Assembly: GCA_026874595.1 (NCBI GenBank) | Contig: CM049311.1 | Span: 47,681,676-47,745,675 of the forward strand | Origin: Sipunculus nudus | Taxonomy: Eukaryota > Annelida > Sipuncula > Golfingiida > Sipunculidae | Reading direction: 5' to 3' | DNA: 64,000 bases | Shown here: one piece after another, positions 10,026 to 20,300 of the stretch | Position numbering within the stretch: position 1 is the first letter of the stretch | How the letters are laid out: every line of letters begins with the position of its first letter | Position numbers and translations under genes: made by a program | The notes under the pieces: generated by a model | The model's database searches: none | What the model saw: only the letters and a program-made list of their open reading frames with translations | Told to the model about the DNA's origin: nothing

Positions 10026-12118
10026 GGCAATAAATAAAACTCGGAAGTCGGAAGTCGGAAGCCTTCGGAAGTCGGAAGCCGTTTTAATTTTTAGTATAAT
10101 GTTAAAAATAACGATCATACCAACACTTTTTCGTGTTAAAATGTAAGATATAGACCCCCTTTGCAAAACCAGGAAGTTGCACAAACGTATATTCCCATAT
10201 ATGAAAATTAAAGCATTTTTAATGCGTCGGAAGCCTCTCGGAAGTCATCCTGAGGTGTCAGATGATGCTCAAAATGCATAAAACTCGGAAGTCAAAACTA
10301 TAACACCAACCGACAATGACACAGAAAAAGTCTTGCATTATTCCAGATTTTGATTAAAGTGATATTTATGTATTTGGATAAAATCATAATGTATATTACT
10401 AATTAAACATAATGATATATAAAATTTATAAAAAAATAAATGTTGAAATATACATTCAAATGTAATACATTATATATCATATCGTGACGTAATATTTTAA
10501 TAAAGTGTAATAATTCTTTTAGAATAGAATATTATATCATATAAAAAAATAAGTACAACTTAATATTTATTTGTATTATAATAATTTTACATATATAATA
10601 CTATTCAAATATTTGATAAAATACATAAATTTTTATATAAATGTAAAAAAGTATCAAACTGTCGCAGCCTTGCAGAAACTGGTAAAACCGTAAGAAAAGT
10701 CCATTCAGTTTTGTAATAATAAAACTAATTTATTTTATCCATTAGGGTGCTATATACAATATAAATGAAACTAAATTTTATCCATGCATTAGGATGCTTT
10801 ATATGGAACGCATATAACTCTCCAAGGCTTGCTGAATACTGATCACCCAACGTATCAGGAAACATTTTTAGAACATTGCACAGACAATTTGCAGAAAACA
10901 TTATAAAAACACTTCCAAAATATTTCGAAAATTTAAAAATATGTAAAACTACATATAACTATGAAAGATTTAAAAAAAAAGGCATGTGATGTTGCAAAAA
11001 CATTGATATAAATTATAACAGTATCTTTATATTTTAATTTTAGCTTAAAATAATTTATGTAGGAAGGTTATTACATTATTATATGATTCCATAGAACATT
11101 TTTTTAATTTTACACTTTAAAGCCACATTCTTTTTGGAAACATTTTAAGAACAGCTTCATAAAATGTTTATGCTAACTAAAGATCAGGCAATAAGAACAA
11201 GGAAACGCGTGTGCCTTTAAGGTAACGTAATGAAATATTACATAAGTTGTAATCAGTTACAAACTAATAGGAGGAATCGCAACCTAAAATTTTTTCTGCC
11301 ATTTGTTATCCATTTTATTTGTTAGAATAACTCGCTAGGTGGAGGGGATAAATTATCACATAAATGAATGGATATATTAATACTCATATTATATACAATT
11401 TAATAATTTCATATATTAATTTATATTGACTTATATAACTTTGTCTTACTTAATTTAGGAATATTGATTATATTGTATTTTTATAATATATGATATTTTA
11501 TCATATAATATAATTTAATATCAAATTATATCGCTGTTGAATGAATATATAATTATATCGTCATCTATATATGTTATTTAACACACTGTGTATACATTTT
11601 AATATACTTGTTATTATGTAATTATATTTTGCATCATGTATGTATTTGTTCAATGAAAAAAAATAGAGAATACCGTTTTGTATTATAATGGGTTTTTTAT
11701 TTGTTATTATAGTATTTTATATTCATATTTTACATTTCAATATCAATTTATATATTATTTTGTTATTTATATACATTTTGATTTTGTTCAAATACATATA
11801 TAAATATTACCTAAATTAACAATTTATATGTCGTTGTCGGTTGGTATAATGTGGCTTGACTTCCGAGTTTTATGCATTTTGAGCACCATCTATCACTTCA
11901 GAATGACTCCCGAGAGGCTTCCGACGCATTAATTATGCTTTAATTTTCATATATGTTAATATATATCTTTGAAACTTTCTGGTATAAAAAAGGGTGTCTA
12001 TATCTTCCGTTTTAACACAAAAACTTGTCGATTTGTTCGTTATTTTTAAAATTATAATAAAAAATAAAACGGCTTCCGACTTCCGAAGGCTTCCGACTTC
12101 CGAGTTTTATTTATTGCC
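10026..12118. mobile_element. 2.1-kb foldback element with ~290-bp terminal inverted repeats (Mutator-like candidate)
   Basis: The left arm, GGCAATAAATAAAACTCGG, has an inverted counterpart ending at 12118. Homology between arms continues inward for about 290 bp, to GTTGTCGGTTGGTATAAT on the right and its complement near 10305. Both outer ends contain short tandem GGAAGTC units. Direct repeats GCTTGTCAA (10017-10025) and GCTTGTGAA (12119-12127) flank it and match 8 of 9 bases. The interior is very AT-rich and non-coding. Long TIRs with a 9-bp duplication fit Mutator-like non-autonomous or foldback elements. Confidence 0.78.
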
Positions 12119-12127
12119 GCTTGTGAA

Positions 12128-12316
12128 GCCTGGCGGTTACGAGTTGCGATAGTTACGAGTTATGTAAAATGAGCGACATGACAAGCGAACTAGTTCCAAC
12201 AGGTACGATTGCCTTGGACTGAACCTGAACATGGCGGTATTTTGAACCAGTTCAAACGCGAACTGTCATTGTTGTCTTGTGCTTTGATGTAAAGAGTCGG
12301 GACACTGCATCTAGAA
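12128..12316 (+). promoter_or_regulatory. CIP2A: Candidate CIP2A promoter and non-coding first exon
   Basis: The first coding exon is preceded by a splice acceptor only 12 nt before its ATG, so an upstream non-coding exon must exist. This segment offers GAACATGGCGG (12228-12237), a good YY1-type core-promoter/5' UTR element. It is followed at 12317 by a near-perfect donor GTAAGTGAG. The ATG in that element opens a four-codon upstream frame (MAVF, stop). Assignment to CIP2A is inference; no transcript evidence is available. Confidence 0.42.
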
Positions 12317-12629
12317 GTAAGTGAGATGTGCACATATTTGAATTGATTAAAATGCATCAGTCTGACGAAATGTAAATCCTTGATGGGAACTACCCAGTCC
12401 CTTGGGCCCTGAATAAATAGCCTGGCCAGGTTGTCTTGTGACTTGTGACTTTTTGTGTGTTGTCACCAGACTGACATGACAAACTTGTTGCAGAAACGTA
12501 ATGTGTAAACCCTGGACCCCGAAATTCAATCCCCATTTTTAACTTTACATATTATGATGGCATGTCCCTGTCATAGTTTTAAGGTTAGAACATATGGTAC
12601 ATGCTCACTACATATATTATTGGCTGTTG

Positions 12630-13170
12630 CTATTGGTCCGTGCCCGGACCCATTATGCAGTGGACTATTCGTCCGGCACTTCCTGTGCACATGCGCAGTG
12701 AGCAGTTGCACCGTAATGCGGAAGTGTCAGGCTCAGACTACACACAGCTAATGGTCCGGCACTCTTTGAATCTGGCTCAGTACCAGACCTTCAGATGATA
12801 TACGCACGGCGCGGCAGCGAGTGCCGGACCCGCAACAATTGAGCTATTGCTCTGGCAGTTTTATTTTATGTCACTTATATAGCAAAAAAGACACTGCCGG
12901 ATCCGCAACAATTGAGCTATTCGTCCGGCAGTTTTATTTTATGTCACTTATATAGTAAAAGAGACGGTGCCGGACCCACACAACTGAGCTATTGGTCCGG
13001 CAGTTTTATTTTATGTCACTTATATAGTAAAACAGACAGTGCCTGACCCGCAACAATTGAGCTATTGGTGAGGCAGTTTTATTTTATGTCACTTATATAG
13101 TAAAAATCAGTGCCGGACCCATAACAGTAGGTCCCGCAGTCTGATTTGACGTCAGTTATATAATAAAACT
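12630..13170. repeat. Tandem repeat, 70-75-bp unit, about four copies plus degenerate flanks
   Basis: TTATTTTATGTCACTTATATAG recurs at 12861, 12934, 13004 and 13079 (spacings 73, 70 and 75). Each copy is paired with GTGCCGGACCC and GAGCTATTSGTCCGGCAG. Degenerate pieces extend left to about 12640 (GTGCCCGGACCCATTATGC). In most units TGCCGGACCC and GGTCCGGCA lie inverted to each other, so a unit can fold into a hairpin. Confidence 0.85.
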
Positions 13171-13562
13171 ACTGTGCCGTAGCCGTGACAATGTAGTAAT
13201 ATATTTAAAGTTAATATAGTAAACCAATTCTCCATGCGCTCTGATGAAAGAATGACAAATAAACGGCAGCAATAGCGTTTGAAACGTTTTGTCCTTCTCG
13301 ATGCTGGATGCTGTTCTTGCAATGCCGTACGCAGAAATGGAGGCTGCCTTTTGAAGCCTAACAGCTTATTCACAGCCATTTTTAAGCGGGGAAAGAACAC
13401 CGGCGCTGGTAATAGCACGGCTCAGTTTGGCTGTACCAGTCAAAACAAAATGCCCCTTTCCGGTTATCTGCGCAGTACGCCACTGCGCATGTAAACCGGA
13501 ACTAGTACGGAAGAATAGCTGCACGGCAGTATTCACAGGTCCGGAGCTCTAGACACTTCGTA
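13171..13562. other. Unassigned sequence
   Basis: No recognisable feature. The reading frames here have no family resemblance that I can see. Confidence 0.3.
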
Positions 13563-14405
13563 TATTATTGGAAGTGGCTAAACAGCCGGCAGGGGAAATT
13601 GACCTTGCCAGCAGTCTACCCCACTGGCTAAACTGCTGGCAAATTAATGTCTGCTCCATTAAGACTATTTCAGTCTATATTTCAGTGTTATACTAATACT
13701 CTGTACTTTCCATTATCATTATTATTTGGACAATGAGCTGAACTTACCAAATTATCTATTTTGCTGGTCTATATGTAATAAGTATGTTGGGTAATAATGA
13801 GTAGGTATTAAAAGTACACATTTGTGATATTTACAGGGTACTTTTATATAAATTTTCTGATAAAAATTGTAATATTTACAGGATAGTTTATAGATTTCGT
13901 CATAAAAATATACCAGAAATGTGAATGTGTGTCCAGAGACTGTTTATAGTTTATACACTAGTGTGCTTATATGAGCAAACAAATAATTAGTGTGTGAAAA
14001 CAAACTCAGGTTATGTCAAATTAATGGCCAAAGGATCAGCTAATTACTTGATCAAAGGTATAATCACAAAATTTTACGACACACCCAATTAAAGTTGCTG
14101 AGCCTAGCTATTGTGTTGTGAGATGATGCAAGAAATATCCATACCAAATAGCATTTCTTAAGAAAAGGCTATCAAAATATCTAATTTGGTAAGTCAGCAC
14201 TATATTGTCAGCTCATTGTCAAAATGATAATGAAAAGTACAGAGAATCACACTGAAATAGAGCATATAATGTTACATTCATTTGCCAACAGTTCAGCCAG
14301 TGGGCTATAGACTCAAGGGCAAGGTCAGTATTCCCTGCCGGCTGTTAAGCCTGTGGACTAAACTGCCGGCACCCTGCGGGCTGTTTAGCCACTTCCAATA
14401 TTATA
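13563..14405. mobile_element. ~840-bp long-hairpin (foldback) element
   Basis: ATTGGAAGTGGCTAAACAGC at the left is inverted at the right (GCTGTTTAGCCACTTCCAAT, about 14381-14400). Homology between the arms continues inward through GGGAA..TGACCTTGCC, GTACTTTYCATTATCAT and GACAATGAGCTGA for most of the length, so the whole element is close to one giant hairpin. There is no coding capacity. A G-run (14411-14427) abuts its right end. Confidence 0.78.
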
Positions 14406-15984
14406 TGCTTGGGGGGGGGGGGGGGGGTAAGTCACAGAGTGATCCTGGAGTAAGTTCGGAATTCTGTTTAGGGCTTTGGTTAGATCAACAAGGTAAAGAG
14501 GACAGATGCGAATGTTGAACACCTCAGGCAGTAGCCGTGACAACCTGACTCAGTAGGCAATCGGATAATTGGGCTGGTAAGCCTACTCAATCGTGTTACT
14601 AGTAATATGGAGGAATGTATTGCAGTGGTCTTGCATCTGGTTGCATTCATGTTGTGGTAAACGGCCCATAATCTCAATATTATACTTAGAATGGTGAATA
14701 AACACAATAGTATATATGTGAGCTCCCAACCCAAACTGAAACACTGTCTCCATGGACACGGGTCATTTCCTGTGTCGCCTGCAAGTTGCCTGTGTCCTGT
14801 AACCCATGCGAGCCATGCTTGTGTACATGCAGTAATAAATTCAACAAACATGCCGAGGGGTTTACCAATGTGCTGGGTTAAACAGGAACTTTCTCACTCA
14901 TATTTGGTATTATAAGAAAGTACACAAAAAATGCTAACGGATGGTCTGGTTTATGTTGATTGTCAGTGCACCTGTAGCCCATGAAGCGTTGTCAGAAATG
15001 TCACAAATATTTGCATCTTCATAAGGCTTTATAATGCAATCCTCAGACGTAGATGTCATGACACTCTGGCGCTTGTAATCTGGTCGTAATGCCAGAGGGT
15101 CAGTATGACGCTACTCAGGCAGGATCTGAGGCGTCAAGGCGATTTGGCTCAGACTGAAAAAAATGTATTGGTGTCTGTTTATGTGAGTGTTTCATTGATC
15201 AAGTTTAATTGGCATTTGATTGGCATGGCTCGGTCTCCGCTGCTGAGATCTGTGGAGGTAATGTATGCTACTGTTGCCTTTGTGGTGGTGGGTGTTGTGG
15301 CTTTTCTTAAGGTCACTGGTGCAGGTGATACAGTGGCAGTCTCTCCCGGCTTCCTGCTTGGCTTAGTGGGATCACGTCTATTGTCTCTCAATTTACGCTT
15401 AGGAAGCGCACAGGAATGGGGTCTTGATCAAAGCAAAGTCTTGACCACAGCAACCTGTAGCTGCTCAATAAAGCAAAAACATCTAAATCATGTCTAAGTG
15501 AGACGTATATGAATGTATGGGATACAATTAACCTACAAAGGAGTAAGTCTGATATATTATTGGACCATTTAACATGGACTATCTGTAGTGTTACTCAAAA
15601 TGAGGTGTGTAATGCATTTGACAATTGTACCTAGATGGCAATATGTTTGATGGGGTATGAGAAAAAAATGAGTGATAGTAATAAGATGTGAATACTGAAT
15701 TTCCAGTATAGTTTCATCTCTTTTAAAAACGTCCTTTTAGCTGTACACAAGTGCCGGGTGTAAACATAATTCCAAACTTGTGCTGGAAGCTTCCTTCCTG
15801 CGACGACCCCCCCTCCCCAGTTGACCAATCATGCTCCAGCACACTAGGGTGACCAGGTACCTTACCTGATCACAGGAAGGGGCCTGCTGCATGCCACGGG
15901 GGTCTCGGATCATAGACTTGTTAATTAATACTAATCACTACACATTCAACATACGGATTAGGAATGAGCATAGTGATTATAAAT
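14406..15984. other. CIP2A 5' intron candidate region, unassigned
   Basis: Open frames at 14851-14480 (minus, 123 codons) and 15105-15497 (plus, 130 codons) resemble no family I recognise. They lack supporting splice or codon signals, so I leave them uncalled. Confidence 0.3.
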
Positions 15985-16935
15985 ATATATGTAACACTTT
16001 ATAATTCTTATGCAACAAGAAAACATTTAGAAATCCAATTTAATGGGATTGTTGCCAGGAAGTCATGAAAGTTTGCAACCCAAGTATCTTAACGAACATT
16101 TACAACTGGTGCAGTGATTATCTTTGAAATTCTCTCGGCCTAAAGCTTGGCAAAGTGCTATGATTCTATGACCGCCTCAATGTAGACGTGGTCGAATTAT
16201 GTCATGCAGGTTAAGAACACAATCCTGGAGGTCAGACCACTGTCGAATGAAGCAGATTTAACATGCTTCACCTGGAGTCAGACCCCCTTCACACCAATGT
16301 TTTATTTTTGTGAGTTATAGCAGGGTTCAAAATTTTCTCTTTAAAGCTGGACACGTCCCTGAAATAATGGTGTTTGACCTGCAGTCTTCCGTTGAGCACC
16401 AGACATTGTGACCAACAGTGATTTCTTATGTTTGAGGACCTCAGTCTTTTCAATATAAAATATCATATACAAAATATTCCAAACTTTTTTTTAGTCTTCC
16501 TCAAATATAAAATTAACATTCTTTTATGTTCAATTTAACTCAAGTGTACCCTTTGTATGCAGAACTAACGGGGTTTAGCTGTGTATTTACGGTAACAATT
16601 TCACAGCTTTGCGGCCAGATATCAGGCTGCCGTGCCATGATTTGCTTCAACCCCGTATCATTTTTTATATAGAGACTGTTGCACAGGGGATAGGTTGGTC
16701 TTGAATGCTGCACGACTGTGTGTAACACTTAATATATCTTGTGTCACAAGAAAAGTGGTGATTTAATTGAATGCAGATGTCACAAGAACTTCATGAAAGT
16801 TTGCAGCTGCAGTAGTTCAATGAACATTTGCAACCGTAGTGGCCTAATGCATGACCACTTTTGCTGCCTCTATGTTTGTGGTAGCGTCAGGTCCTGTTGG
16901 TTAAGAATGCTATCCTGGCCAGCACAGACATTTTA
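15985..16935. repeat. Diverged direct duplication, ~740-bp spacing
   Basis: About 15985-16245 and 16720-16930 share in order: TAACACTT, CAAGAAAA, TCATGAAAGTTTGCARC, GAACATTTRCAAC, TATGACC/CATGACC, GTTAAGAAYRC and ATCCTGG. The identity is too low for a recent event. Coding potential is not convincing. Confidence 0.5.
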
Positions 16936-17240
16936 TTCTGCTGCTTGTGTGCTGTTGACATGGATCTAGCACAGGGCTAACACAGATTGCCAAACAAGTA
17001 AATGGAAATCTACCATCAATTTTAAGTCCTAGTACTATTAAAATTCACAAAATGATATGTAATTTTATCAGGAATCTTCTACTTTTTCAATCAGCAGAAC
17101 CAAAAAGAAATTGTGTGTGTGTAATTTTGTGTTAAACTGAGCAAATATTCAATATATAGGTGAATTTTACATGAGTGATTGTTGAAATACCTTTATTTTG
17201 AAAGACAAAGTTATTGTTTTTTTATATATTTTTTTACTAC

Positions 17241-17254
17241 AGGTCATATAGAAC
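17241..17254 (+). promoter_or_regulatory. CIP2A: Splice acceptor and 12-nt 5' UTR before the CIP2A start
   Basis: A T-rich tract followed by ACTACAG (AG at 17241-17242) precedes GTCATATAGAAC and the start codon. The start is fixed by homology: the predicted METSC-type N terminus aligns with vertebrate CIP2A from residue 1. Confidence 0.7.
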
Positions 17255-17356
17255 ATGGAGGCAACCTCATGTGTGAAGAACCTGGTCCTGGCAGCCAACC
17301 AGTACAGCCACAGTAAAAGTGATGACTGTGTGGTGCAGCTTCAGCGGCAGCTTGAT
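17255..17356 (+). CDS. CIP2A: CIP2A coding exon 1
   Basis: 34 codons from the start ATG to QRQLD, ending in phase 0 at donor GTATGT. It corresponds to the first armadillo helix. The donor was chosen because the next exon then continues as the human LEVISG... region does. Confidence 0.9.
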
Positions 17357-20300
17357 GTATGTATCTATATATATATAATATATAGCAAATTCTCACATCA
17401 GAGCATGTGGATGTTTGTTATCAGGCCTTTTAAGCCTTGATGTGAGGATTTATTTATGTTTTAATATGACTCTCAGGGTATAACTTCCATTCCACAATAT
17501 CATGTATGGTTATCTGTGGTTAATTCCTTTCATAATTTAAGTTACCGTATTTACTGGTGTATAGGACGACCCCGTGTATAAGACGACCCCCCAATTTTAA
17601 GCCTCAAATTTGGGTACAAATTATTTTTTAGCACCATGGATCTGTCAGCTACTGAATCACTATGTGTCATGATCATGTAAACCGATGATTAAACTGGGCT
17701 ATTATAACATTTCATTCTTCAAATGTTCAGTGGTTTATTTCTTTTTATTAGTAAAAAAGTGAAAATAGGAAAGTTAAAAGGAAATGTATGATGGAACAGA
17801 CCAAAACAGGATTTTATTAAATATATAAAAGAATGTGTATATACAATTCAAAATGATGTCATAAGAAACACCAGATAAAAATAAATTAGGCACTGAATTA
17901 AGCACTGATGCATTTCTGTGGTTTCCTAAACTTACAAAACAAAATGATAAAAAATTCAAAAGCTGTGATGCTATGAAAGTATTTTTAATACTATTTATAA
18001 ACAATTAAATATTGTCAAAGTACTATAAATATTGCAAGCTGTTAACTAAATATGAAAAACAATAAATTATAACTTGCGTGAAGGAATGTTTTTTTTTTGG
18101 TTTTCAGTCAAACTTAACATACAAAAAATATGTGTTGATACAAAATTTCAAATTGATGTAGGAAAGAGATTGCATATAGACGACATTAAGCACTGAATTA
18201 AGCACTATGGTTTGCAGGCTTTGGGGCTGCAGGAATCGACAATTCAACTTGAAATCATAAATGATGACTTCAACACCTGTGATGATATTAACGTACTTAC
18301 ACAGCGATTAACTGAAATAATCATCATCAAAGCACTTAACTACCGGAAAATGGCTATAAACATGTCACACTTGAAAACAAAATTACATGCAAATGTTCTT
18401 TCATCATAAATAGCTAACACACTGTTAAACTTCAGCCAAACTTCTGACAAACACTGAGTTCAGAAGCCTCCAAAGTCTGACTGATCATTAGCTGCATTAA
18501 ATGCGGCGGTATCCAGGACCCTGAAAACCGCCACATAAAAGCTTCAGAGTAAACTGGAGAACTTCAAACCCTTGTCGGAAAAAAAATCGTGTAAAATCAA
18601 TAACTAGTGCGTTTATGACAAGGAAACTTTAAGTAATCTAAGGGAGATATAGTACTTTATTCGAATGACCAAGAAATTCAGCTAAATATTATGTTTTAGT
18701 ATGTAAACAAGACTCACTTTTGAAACTTTGCAACCCTTGCGCTTTAAACTGTCTCAGAATCTGAAACAATGAACTGCGTGACCTTTGCTCGCTGATCCAA
18801 CACGGCCCATTACCACTGGTTACACAGGCGGCTGCCAGCCAGCCGTGGCAGGGGGGAAACCCAGAGCAGACATCGTTCCCCGTGTAACACCGTTTATTAG
18901 GATAATACATATTCTTCTAATCAACATTTAAAGTGGACAAACACTGTCTAAGTGGTATGTTATATGCGCATTTGAGAATAACGGCCTGGTGAGTCCGGCA
19001 TTGCATGACAGCGGCCTTGATGGCGGGGGTCAGGTGTCCCCGGAACTGGTCCCACACGAGCAGACATCGTTTCTTCAGAAGCCTGACCGTCATCACAAGT
19101 TGATCAAAGCTGTCACTGATGAGTTGTTTACTCGTTTAACCAAACATGTGCGTTACATTAATTATATTCTGTGATAATTAATCATACTTTCTTAATGTTG
19201 TATGTTTGTCAGCGAGATTTGTTAAATATATTATTTATATTGGAACCAATTTGCTTTGATAATAATTTTTATACAACTGGTATCATGTGGAGAATGAAAA
19301 TGGAATTTATTAGCTTATCGTTGAACTTGGCGTGACTGGTGTCGATTAGGTTACCCGTCAGGACGCCTGGCCAAAGTGAAGGACGACCGCAATATTGTAT
19401 ATTCTTTTTCAGTAATACGGAATATTAAACCATGACAAGATAAAAATATGTGAAAAATACGATCGACATACACGATTTAAAATTTGTAATTATTACACTG
19501 CCGACGATATGCATATCAGCGTGCCTTTTTGGGGAATGTTTATAGTTTATGGTTGGGCCGGGGGTATTTGCGGGGAGGTTACATGTCGGCCCGCTTGTGA
19601 ACACAAGTCATGCATACTACGCCGCTGATATGACAAATTTAGTAACGTGAGAAGGATAAACATCATACGTTCTTCTTGTAATAAAACATATGATATGCTT
19701 TATAAACATTATATCAGACACATAAAAAAAGAAAATAAATACATGTCATTACTAGAATCTGTGTATGGACGTTTTAAGGCTTGTGTTCTACCGACGCAGC
19801 ACTGGTTGATATACTTACCGGTATCTTGTTTATCATTTTCCGTGAGCTTCAGGTGACTGAAAAACTTGTACCCGATAATAGGACGACCCCCCCACTAAGC
19901 CCTCCAAAATTTGGGAACCAATTTGTCGTCCTATACACGAGTAAATACGGTAATATTAATGAAATTATTAATTAAGGTCCCTTGAAATGTTATGGCAAGT
20001 GTCCTGTGTTTTTAGGGTTATAAGGATGTATCAATACCTTGTTCAGTGAAGAGGAATGATTTAATTATAAGCATGACAAGAATCAAAATGATTACTAACA
20101 TTCTGAAAAGAATCCTATAATTATTTTAGAAATTGTGTGTGGTCCAAAAAACGTTCTTCTCCTCTAAACCTTTTAGTGCCACGGAGGGTCAGGGGCCATG
20201 TACATGCGACAGTACCTGGGAACATGTACAGGTACTTGTGAAAGGGTCAGGTACAGGTACAGAATTTTTGTAAATTACCTCTAGAGGTAGGGACCTAGGT

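Noticed and set aside
14480-14851. 123-codon minus-strand open frame with hydrophobic stretches
   Set aside because: No family resemblance, no splice context and no codon pattern distinct from the surroundings; likely chance.
15105-15497. 130-codon plus-strand open frame with a hydrophobic segment
   Set aside because: Not recognisable as any family and isolated; kept as unassigned sequence.
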